From assembly GCF_918797505.1 (NCBI RefSeq), contig NC_092801.1:16678001-16742000 (forward strand): DNA of 64,000 nt, in the 5' to 3' direction. The position numbers and the translations under genes were made by a program. The notes beneath the pieces are model-generated. The model was not told the DNA's origin. It saw only the letters and a program-made list of their open reading frames with translations, and did not search any database. Positions 33,401-42,500 of the stretch are shown piece by piece. Each line of letters starts with the position of its first letter. Positions within the stretch are counted from its first letter, which is position 1. The DNA is from Bemisia tabaci. Its lineage: Eukaryota; Arthropoda; Insecta; Hemiptera; Aleyrodidae.

Positions 33401-34694
33401 CACTGAAAAGACGGCAATCCTGCCAATGTACATGCTCCCTATCTTTGCATAGATAGTTTGTCTTGATGTAGAGGTGGACTCTCAGGGTTGGGTGGGATAT
33501 CCCCTTCATTTTGGCCTCAACTTGAGAGCTTTTTTTGAGCTTGGGAGATGATTTCAGAGAGCACCAGTGGCACCATCGTGTTTCTCGCGAACTTTTACGT
33601 AAGAATCAACAGTCAAATCGTAAATTCCTTACACATGCAACATCTCCATTTCCGCATAATTTTTCGGCACTTCCAAACCGCGCTTAAAAAATCAGTACTG
33701 TTTCCGGACTTTCCGGACTAGTAGACACCGTGAAATTGAAGGATATGTTTCAGAAAATGCTGCTCCGATCGCATTGATTGCTTGACTAATCGTAGGTATG
33801 TTTTACGTTCTAGGAACGGGGGTGAAAACTTACTCATTGCACCCTGGAATACTACCAACAACAAACATTTCGAACCAAATTAAGGAATCAAGTCGAAGCT
33901 GGCGTTATGTTCTCAATTTTTTAAGCATTTTTATGATACCACTCTCGAAAACGCAAGAACAAGGGGCTGCAACCACCTTATTCTGCGCCTTGGATGCATC
34001 CGTCGCTGAGGAATCAGGGTTTTACTACAAGTAAGAGCTCTGAAACTATTATTTTCAGGGAGGATTAATAGAGAGAATTCTTGCCTTTACACGCTTGGGG
34101 TTTTATTTTTCTGTTCGATGTATGTACAACACCAAAGTGCAAGGACATACAGAATCAAACTGCAGGTTAGAAGAAAGTGCCTTGAAAGTGAAGCGATGCA
34201 AACAGTGTCTATGACAGGTGGGATTACAAGAATGAGAAGACAAAGACTCAAAGGTCTTGTCATTGTAAATTTTGTACACACAATGTTTACAAAATGTCCC
34301 TTTTTATGAAGTTTTCCCCTTTGACCAGGGGACACTTCTATTTTAAGAACACGTAAATAATATTGGATTGTAAATATTGTTCGTTGTTCAAAGGTCAATA
34401 GGTACATACTAACTTAAAAAGTCTATAAAAGTCAGTCTTAAACTGTACGTCTTCGTACAGTTCTTCAACTTTCCGAAGGATTGAAAAAGATCAAAGAGAA
34501 AAAGAATCTTCTAGCAAAGAACGACGAGAAATCTTTTGATTCATCACTTATTTTCTTGCAGGGACTGTGCCCGAGAAGAAGTGGCATTGCAAGCTCGCAG
34601 CGAGAGGGACGCAAAAAAATTGTGGGATGAATCCTTGAAAATGGTCGGATTGCATGACTTTCACATCAAGAAAGACCACAAAATCAACGGCTGA
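26188..34694 (+). CDS. Retinol dehydrogenase 11/12-like short-chain dehydrogenase, copy 2 (spliced)
   Basis: Exons: 26188-26309, 27334-27549, 31335-31493, 32172-32291, 33814-34030 and 34562-34694 (TGA). From exon 2 on, all phases match copies 1 and 3. Motifs: [36 protein letters not shown] (catalytic Ser kept), YAQSK, HPG and the C-terminal DCAREE / LWDESLKMVGL segment. Exon 1 has one extra base: the ATG at 26188 is homologous to the start of copy 1 but is out of frame with TGSSSGIG because of a GGG run at 26247-26249. An in-frame ATG at 26234 would give 306 residues starting MARPWVVTG, still including the first strand. After strand 2 it has ACIE instead of ACRD. The gene may be active from the inner ATG, a recent pseudogene, or affected by a sequencing error. 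Confidence 0.82.
26440..26545. mobile_element. Family O fragment
   Basis: Right part only: CAACTTTTCTCAAAAATCAG, GGAGGAAATTCGGCG, GAATGTTCATAGGTACGGCG. Confidence 0.45.
26625..26733. mobile_element. Family D fragment (right end)
   Basis: CTTCCGGACCTTCTTGCG through CCGGACCAGCAGACACCCTG. Confidence 0.6.
26804..27310. mobile_element. Family B foldback element (copy in gene 2 intron 1)
   Basis: Ends ATGGAGATGTTGCATGTGTG and CACACATGCAACATCTCCAT. Each arm carries CAAATCGC, CGAACTTTTACAT and GAAAACCAG segments. Inner arms share GATGTAGAG and CTCCCTATCT. It ends 23 bp before exon 2, so the branch point of that intron very probably lies inside the element. Confidence 0.85.
27334..27549 (+). CDS. 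Copy 2 exon 2
   Basis: Encodes GARVIMACIEESSAAERVAE to NNAG; one codon longer than in copies 1 and 3. Acceptor CATCTAG follows a CTCTCTCTCTC tract. Arg after strand 2 is replaced by Ile. Confidence 0.88.
27690..27756. repeat. Family N short palindrome
   Basis: ACTAAAAGGAACTATGTGCG and GTAACATAGTACCTTTTAGC form a hairpin, directly abutting the next family A fragment. Confidence 0.55.
27755..27930. mobile_element. Family A MITE, internally deleted
   Basis: Left arm is complete to GGCTTGGTTCTTGA, then jumps directly to GTCTGGACTCTAGATCCAAT and a poly-T, missing about 60 bp of the right arm. Confidence 0.75.
27931..30354. other. Intron 2 of copy 2, mostly featureless
   Basis: No exon or clear repeat family. 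A C-rich run at about 27971-27977 and a GC-richer patch near 28490-28570 stand out. Two stretches near 29585-29692 and 29727-29865 are weakly similar direct copies sharing TTTTTACA, TTACGGCAAATTG-like and TTTTCGGGAT elements. Confidence 0.4.
30355..30417. repeat. Poly-T run of about 63
   Basis: Unbroken T tract, followed by CTCTCTTTTTCAGTGC, which looks like the end of a family G- or H-type repeat. Length in the assembly is unreliable. Confidence 0.8.
31060..31215. repeat. Family L palindromic repeat (copy 2)
   Basis: GGCGGATCCAACAATTTTGC, AATCGATTCTTGTC, CAAGAATCGATACATTTTCA and GCTGGACCCGCCAATG mirror the copy at 1640-1857. About 120 bp before exon 3 of copy 2. Confidence 0.65.
31335..31493 (+). 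CDS. Copy 2 exon 3
   Basis: Encodes [33 protein letters not shown] and RIVNVASIAHT. The Ala-Ser pair keeps the catalytic second Ser. Donor A|GTAAG, phase 1. Confidence 0.88.
31545..31685. repeat. Family T short palindrome (copy 1)
   Basis: TTGGATTTCATTTTACAATT, GGGACTACAATTT and the inverse AAATTGTAGTTTCTAATTGC, AAAATTCAGTCCAA. A related palindrome is at 50606-50870. Confidence 0.6.
32172..32291 (+). CDS. Copy 2 exon 4
   Basis: Encodes SGRMHWDDLTLEKNF, YAQSK (catalytic Tyr/Lys) and [13 protein letters not shown]; 120 nt as in the other copies; acceptor TTTCAG, donor G|GTGAGT. Confidence 0.9.
32309..32608. mobile_element. Family F element (complete)
   Basis: Ends CAGGGTTGCCGCAGAATTT and GACTGTAGGAACCCTG with repeated TTCCCTGACA inside. 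Begins 18 bp after exon 4. Confidence 0.65.
32742..33147. repeat. Family C dispersed repeat (copy 1)
   Basis: CTGATGGTTTTAGTTTTTTC through ATGGCGCTCAGTATAGCATT to CGAAAACTTAGATATCAATT. Nearly identical to 49175-49588. Not palindromic and no open frame. A family B copy is joined to its right end here. Confidence 0.75.
33148..33650. mobile_element. Family B foldback element (gene 2 intron 4)
   Basis: GAGATGTTGCATGTGTGAGG to CACATGCAACATCTCCATT. The core has GACAGGGCTGCCACTTTATT and an inverse GGCAATCCTGCCAATGTA. Followed at once by a family D right end (33651-33732). Confidence 0.85.
33651..33732. mobile_element. Family D fragment (right end)
   Basis: CTTCCAAACCGCGCTTAAAA, then CCGGACTTTCCGGACTAGTA and GACACCGTG. 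Gives the uninterrupted version of the junction split at 4185. Confidence 0.6.
33814..34030 (+). CDS. Copy 2 exon 5
   Basis: Encodes GTGVKTYSLHPGILPTTN, then a hydrophobic FLSIFMIPLSK segment and LFCALDASVAEESGFYYK. Acceptor CGTTCTAG, donor AA|GTAAG, phase 2. Confidence 0.87.
34562..34694 (+). CDS. Copy 2 exon 6
   Basis: Acceptor TTCTTGCAG; encodes DCAREEVALQARSERDAKKL, WDESLKMVGLHDFHIK and ends at TGA. Shortest C-terminus of the three copies. Confidence 0.88.
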
Positions 34695-34959
34695 TTTCGA
34701 TATGATAGCGGCTAATCTTCCCATCTGACGTGGAGCTGAGAATATTTGGCGACTTGCAAGGACACCGGGAAATGTGCGGGTTTAAGAAACTCTCGCGACA
34801 CGCATGTATGTTTTAAACGAAAAACAGTGCATTCAAATTCATCGACGAATCTGTTCGTTTGTTTTCTTTCCAAGTGAATTCCCACCTGTTAGTGTACTTT
34901 CCGAAGGAAAAATACACTATTTTTCAAATTGTGTTTTATAAAAGTATTGCTGTACATAC

Positions 34960-34965
34960 AATAAA
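34960..34965 (+). terminator. Polyadenylation signal AATAAA of copy 2
   Basis: AATAAA about 270 bp after the TGA of copy 2, in an AT-rich context with no other candidate between. Assigned by position only. Confidence 0.5.
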
Positions 34966-35770
34966 TTTAAAGTGCCATGGAAATTTCTAGTTTTTTTCAA
35001 CGACAGTTGCAATCAAAGTTCGATTTTATTAAGTTTGGTATGCGAGACTTCTTACGAGTTTGCTCCGATATGTTGTCCAACATAAAGGTAGGGTCGCTTC
35101 TATCCCAGTATATTTTTTGTACCAAAAGTGCATTTTCCTTCGAGCTCAATGAACAATGCGAGAGGGACAGATTGTCAACTAAAAACAGGCAGATCAAAAA
35201 TAAGTACTTTTACTGTGCTTTTTCACTACATTTCTAAGGAATCCAGTACCTCCTCAACAGGAAAACAAAATATAAGTAAAATCATAAAACCATCTTTGTC
35301 CAATGTTTTTGTGTCCAATTTCTTTTGGTCCAATTTAAATTTTTGTCCAGAAGTTAGTTTGGTCCAAAAGAAAATTTGTCCTACCTTTTTTAGTTCTCTT
35401 TATTACTTTGACCCATACTTATGTGTCCAATGATCAGATTTTATATTTTTCCAATTTATAACGTAGGTAAATGTTAGAAAAGGGGAAAATAATAGGGCAA
35501 TAGACCAGTTCGGCAACATTTTCAAGACACCCAACGCTTGTTATGCATCTAGCATTGCAGACCGATCTCCGTTCACATCGCCAATATTCCCGAGATGTTT
35601 CCTTGTTGTACGAGTGATGGTGATATAAATATTCCTCATTACTCAGGATTGATTTTTTTTTTTTTTTGTGGATTTCATTATTAAATTAAGCCATAGACGA
35701 TTGGAGTCGAATGAATTGAAATATACCTAATTGAATTTGACTCGAAGGAATTCTAAGTCAACTCGATCTC
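34966..35770. other. Intergenic between copies 2 and 3
   Basis: Contains a family D fragment at 35187-35270 (ATAAGTACTTTTACTGTGC, CCAGTACCTCCTCAACAGG), a run of TTTGTCCAA-like words at 35295-35430 and no gene. Confidence 0.45.
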
Positions 35771-35862
35771 ATCATGTTGACCAGTAGCGAGGCGTGAATG
35801 ATCGATATCGATATCGCCCATCTGGAGCTGCGGTAGAGAATCGATTATTAAGGTGTTCGTTG

Positions 35863-36190
35863 CGAAAACCTAGAGTCCCTTTATACTGAGAGTCAAGACA
35901 ATGTGAATCCATTTCTGATTGGTTCCCGTATTTTAGGCCTTCACAGTGTCGCAAACGGGAATAAAGATTACATTTTCACCGATTGCAAATATTATAATCT
36001 GGAATGGACCAGGGATTTACGGGTTTGGCAAGGAACAAACGGAATGAGAAATGGAACGGAGAAAGGAATTTGGGAATGGGCCGATCAAAGATTACAAAAA
36101 ACGTTCAATTTCTGTACTCTTTAATCCCGTTTGTGACTCCATGAGGGGGTGTTGTCTCGACTCTCACTATAAAGGGACTCTACGAAAACC
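35863..36190. mobile_element. 312-bp family M insertion with exact 8-bp target duplication
   Basis: Element 35871-36182 has ends TAGAGTCCCTTTATACTGAG and CACTATAAAGGGACTCTA and is flanked on both sides by CGAAAACC (35863-35870 and 36183-36190). An 8-bp duplication with short inverted ends beginning TAGAG points to the hAT superfamily (inference). It split an older repeat that continues on both sides (ATCGATATCG, GAATCGATTATTAAGG before; TCGATCCATTTCC, AATCGCAAAGTACGCCACGC after); a related intact copy is near 39110-39275. Confidence 0.9.
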
Positions 36191-36410
36191 CTGTTCATCG
36201 ATCCATTTCCAATAAAGGTTTAAATAGCAGATCAATCAATAAATCGCAAAGTACGCCACGCTCCTAATCTTCAAAGTGGGAATAGATTTATAATATTTTA
36301 AAGAGTACTATACTTCAGACCAAATAATAAGAGTTATTTTTGGAATATGCTTGCATTGAAAGGATGTCTCAAGCATAAACCCATTTGCTCACCTAATACA
36401 AAGAAAACAG

Positions 36411-36510
36411 CATTACGAGGTTAAGGAGCGTATCGATGGGAAAACCGTGGTTGTAACTGGATGTAGTTCTGGGATCGGAAGAGCCACTGCGAAAGAACTC
36501 TACAAAGCTG
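36411..36510 (+). CDS. Copy 3 exon 1 (no start codon visible)
   Basis: Encodes [20 protein letters not shown], then [14 protein letters not shown]; donor G|GTAAG, phase 1. Upstream in frame there is a TGA about 50 bp away and no ATG. Confidence 0.75.
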
Positions 36511-39500
36511 GTAAGACTGCAAAACCTTCATGACCGCTTCAATTTCTTATTTCCCTCTTTTTTGTGAAGAGAAACGTCAACTGGCAAAGAAAAATTCTAA
36601 TAGATTTTTTTCCCTTTTGTATGGAAACTCAATTTCTTCCTTTTTCCAGTTTCACGATTTTACTCTGAAAGGGCCGGTGTGAAAATGAATTAAATTAAAG
36701 TAACAACGTCCTCAAGATTTGCGTGATCCATAATTTCTGTTGGTTGAATTAGAAGTATTTATGCAGAAAGGAACTATGTTGCGCGCAAACTCAGTATGCC
36801 CGTAGTTCCTTTTACTATAAATACATACTTTCAATTTATTTTCATATACCTGTCGACGGTGTGAGTCCATAACAATGTGTCTGGGTTCGTGATGAAGCAG
36901 ACTTCTTGTCAAATTTTTTTTTGAATGGCAAACTTTTCGACGGCGATTCCTAAAAACTGCCGTGATTTACCCTCTCTTTGCGAAAAAAATAATGCCGATT
37001 TCCGTTCCAATAACCCGCACTTACTTACTCGAGGTGGACGAGTTATCATGGCCTGTATTGACATCGCCGAAGCAGAGCGGACCGCGGTTGAGATCCGAGA
37101 AGAAATTAGAGTCTCTCACCCTTCCGGAAAAACTGGAGAGTTGGTCGTGAAAAAACTTGATCTGACTTCCTTGGAATCAATCCGGAGCTGTGCTGAGGAT
37201 ATTGAAAGGACCGAGCGGCAAATCCACATCCTCATTAACAATGCTGGTAAAGTTATTCGAATATTTATTTGTTTTTTGAGGGGCGCAAAGTATGCACGTG
37301 CACTAGTAAAAAATCCGGAGCTGTATCCGGATTCCACCGGATATTTTATTCCGGAATCGATTTTGTATCCTAACAATTCCGAAGTTGCGGCAATGAAATT
37401 AAAAAGGACCGAGCGGCAAATCCATAACCTAATCAAAAATGCTGGTAAAGTTATTTAAGTATTAATTTGATTTTTGAGAGGCACGAGGTGTGCACGTGTA
37501 CTAGTAAAATTCCGGAGCTATATCCGGATTTCGGCGTGTAATTCATTCCGGAGTGTGTATCTTTTCGGAATCGATTTTCACCGCGGAGGAGATCCGGGAA
37601 GAAATTAGAGTCTCTCACCCTTCCGGAAAAACAGGAGACTTAGTCGTGAAAAAACTTGATCTGACTTCCTTGGAATCAATCCGGAGCTGTGCTGAGGATA
37701 TTAAAAGGACCGAGCGGCAAATCCACATCCTCATTAACAATGCTGGTAAAGGTATTTAAGTATTTATTGGTTTTTGGAGAGGCGCAAAGTATGCACGTGC
37801 ACTAGCAAAAATTCCGGAGCTATATCCGGATTCCGCCGGATATTTCATTCCGGGATCGATTTTGTATCCTAACAATTCCGGGGCTGTGCTGAGAATATTG
37901 AAAGGACCGAGCGGCAAATCCACATCCTGATCAAAAATGCTAGTAAAGTTATTTTAGTAATAATTTGATTTTTGAGAGGCGCGAGAAATGCACGTGCACT
38001 TGTAAAAATTCCGGAGCTATATCCGGATTCCGGCGTGTAATTAATTCCGGAGTGTGTCGTTTCGGAATCGATTTTGTATCCTTACAATTTCGGAGCTGCG
38101 CCAATGAAATTAAAAGGACCGAGCAGCAAATCCATATCCTGATCAAAAATGCTGGTAAAGTTATTTAGGTATTAATTTGTTTTTATAGAGGCACGAAGTA
38201 TGCAAGTGCACTGGTGGAAATTCCGGAGCTATATTCGGATTCCGGATTTGGAAAATGTCTATATTTTTAAGGTCATGGATGAATGCCCCGCTAAAATTAA
38301 TGGGAAACGTCCATTTCATGTGTTTTGAACCATATACAATCGTCAAAATTGAGAGAGAGAGAGAGATGATTTTAAGAAAAATTGTCGTGGCCGGGGGCGG
38401 GGAGCGTGAGATTAAACTTTATGGAGGAAACAATTAATATTTTAACACAAAGAGGAGGCTCCTGTAGTCTGATGATTTAATCCTAGAACCAGTGGCAATT
38501 CTATTAACGCGGCAGAACGGATTTCCACCGAATCAATTTGTGTAGAACAATCGATTAACGGTGAGGCTGCCTGCCTCGCCCACGATCAGATAACCTATGA
38601 TTCCATTCTTAAATGCCGTTCTTAATGTCAACGCCTAGATACAACTATTCGCACTCGAATGATGCCCGTGTAGCGTGCGAAAAATTGAAGGCGTTCTGGA
38701 TTTCTTAATTTCAACGCCGGGATACAACTATTCGTACTCGAATGATGCCCGTGTTGCGTGCAAAAAATTGAAGGCATTCTGGATTTCTTAATGCCAACGC
38801 CTAGATGCAACTTGCTCGAGGTATGCTTGTGTTGCGTTTACGATAAATTGATTCGGGACCTGCGATGTTTTTAACAGATTTAAAAGGAGAAAAAAAGAGT
38901 ATTGCCAAATTTCTAGAATCATCACTCCCTAGGAAACCCTGTATTATGGTGCTTAATTGTTTACCCTGTCTTGTGATTATTGGCGATACTTGAAAGTTAG
39001 CAACACTGTTTTTCCTCCATTTAAATGTATGTAAAACGATCGATTCTTGGTGAGACGGTTTCTTTTACCTAAAATCAAATTTTCAACGGATTTAAATGGA
39101 AGGAAAGCAGCAGTGGCGCGGCGTGCGTGCTTTACGATCTATCGATATTTCCCTATTTGAAGCTGTGGTAAATAATCGATAATTGAGGTGTTCGGTGCAA
39201 ACACCCTATTTATCGATACTTTTTCAAAGGTTTAAATGGCCGATCAATCGATACATCGCAAAGCACGCCACGCCACTGGAAAGCAGTGTTGCCAACTTAC
39301 AAGAATCGTCGCTGCTGTCATGTGATCTGCCGTACTAAAGAAAAACACCGTATGATCCTTCAGGCGTTGCCAAATTTCCGTTGATAAAAAATTCCCTGGT
39401 AAACTCACGAATAGTTTTCTTCCATTTTTTCGGAGAATTTCGTTCGTATTTTGATCTAAAGTTCCTGAAAATTTAAAGGAGAAAAAATAATAATTTCCCT

Positions 39501-42500
39501 CAAGAATAAACATTTCATCACAGAAAATGTGGCAACTCTCGAATGTTCATACGGCGTTCTTCCTTAGCACGGCAGTGATCCTTTCAATCTTTTTTTTACC
39601 GGCAGGCATCTTACCTGGAACACGTCGATTGACGGAAGATGGTTTTGAACATGCCTACGTCACGAACTATCTCGGCCATTTTTATTTGACATGTCTACTT
39701 CTTCCGAAGATACTCGCTTCGACTCCTGCCAGGATAGTAAATGTCGCGTCGAAAGTATACGAATGTAAGTATTCTGTCAATACCGTACTGGAGATGTTGC
39801 ATGTGTGAGGAATTTGCGATTTGACTGTTCATTCTTTTGTAAAAGTTTGCGAGAAACACGATAGTGCCACTGGTTTACTCTGAAATCACCTCCCAAGCTC
39901 AAAAAAAGCTCTCAAGTTGAAGCCAAAATGACCGGGGATATCCCACGCTATCCTGAGAGTCCACCTCTACATCAAGACAAACTCTCCATGCGAAGATAGG
40001 GAGCAAATACATTACATTGACAGGGCTGCCACTTTATTTGGGGACTCTAAAACTGAAAACACAGCAATTCTGTCAATGAATTTGCTCCCTATCTTTGCGA
40101 GGAAAGTTTGTCTTGATGTAGAGGTGGACTCTCAGGATATAGCGTGGGATATCCCCTCCATTTTGGCCTCAACTTGAGAGCTTTTTTTGAGCTTGGGAGT
40201 TGATTGCGGAGAAAACCAGTGGCACCATCGTGTTTCTCGCGAACTTTTACAAAAGAATCAACGGTCAGATCGCAAATCCCTCACACATGCAACATCTCCA
40301 TTCTCGTAAAATAAGACGAGTCTGATTTAAGAAAACACAGCAGAGGCTCTATTACGGAATTTTTGGAAACTTTTAGCACTGAGTCGAGAGATCGACCTCG
40401 AGTTCCTGTCAAGGATTTCTACTTTATTTTGACTTCTAATTCCCTGTGTTTTCTCTGTATTTTCCCTGATTGATTGCATATAATACCTCTTTACAACTAA
40501 TTCGTCACAGAAGTGTGGTGGACAATTACTCTCCCGAGGTTCTGATACCTGACGCGACAAAATTCTAATATTTCCTGAATTATTCTGGGTTTTCCAGTTA
40601 GTAGAGACCCGGACTATTCACCAATTTTCCGGGAAATCGAGATTTTTCTCATTGAAGATGAAAAGGGTAGATTGCACACAAAATATATAGGTATTATATA
40701 TATTATAAAGATAAATTAATATAGATTTCTTGAAAAACATTTTTAAAATTCACTCTGTAACGTACATTTTGCGTAGGCGGTATCACGTATTTTCAAATTT
40801 CCCGCTTCATTTCGTTTCGATTCGATTTCGATTTTCTTCGTCGTCGGCAACCAGGTGTACCCATAGAGAAATTAAAAAGGCCTAACCTAAATTAAAATAC
40901 ACACGAACAATCTCTCAAACTGTTTCTTAGACGCACATGATTTCAGGCAATTTAAATCATTGAGTTTTGATTTCTTTTCCTTCGATAATGAAAATAATTA
41001 AATGCCTTAAAATGACAGAGGCTACCTGGTCACATACGAGAAAAATTGATATCTCTTTGGAAGCTAAAGGATCGGTGCAAAAATGCACGCTGTATCTAGT
41101 TTAACTTTTTGATTTGACCACAATGGAGTACAGGAGTTTATTCAGTGTACCCACGTTAAGTGTGTTTCACTGTTCATAACATTTTTCCTACGCACTATTA
41201 CACATGGCGGTTGGAGTAATTTCAGCAGAAAAATTTCTGCGGTCAAGGAAATTGTTTGCTTCGCAGTAGCTAGAGATAACAATTTTTCTGCAGTTTTCTG
41301 AGGTAAGTGTGACGAAAAAATAAGCGCAGACTAGGTTATGTCAACAAAACATTAACGTAGTTGCATATTTCACAGAAACAAATCAACGCTCGAGCGGTGG
41401 TTTAGACATAAATATCAAAATCAAAGCACTTGCAGAATTTTCAGCGAAAAGGATGCACTCCTAGTAGCTTCTATTCGCTGACGCCGAAGCTATTTTGGCT
41501 GATGGAGAATTTTCAGATGGTTGCAATTTTTTTTACGTTTCAAATGAAACCACGAAAAAAACTGAGAATGAGGATACCCATGGTTTCTATATTAGTGGAT
41601 CACTACACCATGGAAGAATTTTGAATTGCGGATACATTTTTCCAAAGGTACATGATGTGTAGAACACAGTGATCTTTTAAAAACGCGAAGCACTCGCAGA
41701 ATTTCCAGTGAGGAGGATGCACTTCTAGTAATTGTAATTCGCTAACGCTAGTTCGAATTATCAGGAGTAATAAAGACGCTCGGCGCGGCGCACCCGCGCT
41801 CACCGTATTTAGCGCCTTCAACATCAAGGGAATACTTCAAACGATGCACCAAACGTGCCCGGCGTGCCGGGGCGATGTGCAAATTGCCTATACAGCGCCT
41901 GCCGAAGTGTGAACCCGAGATCCACGGATCGGGCGATCGATGTTCGAACTTCGAACCCATTCTGCACGCCTGGCACTACGAGAGGCACCGGTGAGAGGAT
42001 AACAACGATTCACTAAACCGGAAAAGAATTTTGACTCGCGAATACATTTTTCCTTTAAATGACGCCTAAAACACGATGCAGACATTAGGAACGCGAAAAA
42101 GTAAGGAGAAAACCGAAAATACGGGGTTCAAAAAAGCGCAACTTCTTCGCAAATTTAAAACGCCCCGATTTTCATTCGAATCGAATGATGTCGTCCGGTG
42201 CCAATCAAAAGCGAGCACGGGTTTCTTCGACTTCTGTCATATCGACGGTTTAAGTCGGCAATCACATAACTCGGTTTGCGACGTCGCAGCCTTCCTGTCA
42301 TACTTCATTTTTTAAACGGAAAACTACTCAATGGCTATTCTTTTAAACGGCCGTGATTTTTCTTCTCTGGGAGAAAAAAATTCTGCAAAAACTCCAAGGA
42401 ATGATGTCAATTTGCTCTCCGTTAAAAAATAACATAGAGGCGGAGATTTTCGGACACCGCAAGCGAGATATGTGATTGCGGACTTACGCCGTCGATATGT

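Noticed and set aside
37584..37746. Functional alternative exon 2 for copy 3
   Set aside because: It keeps frame and donor but has lost the first third of the exon and any convincing acceptor, so I list it as part of the array only.
37247..38230. Regularly spaced repeats that could suggest a CRISPR array
   Set aside because: The repeats are copies of a coding exon with intron DNA, in a eukaryotic gene; units are 200-300 bp.
41890..41960. GTTCGAACTTCGAACCC as a tRNA or tRNA-derived SINE B box
   Set aside because: No matching A box, no acceptor stem and no poly-A tail could be found.
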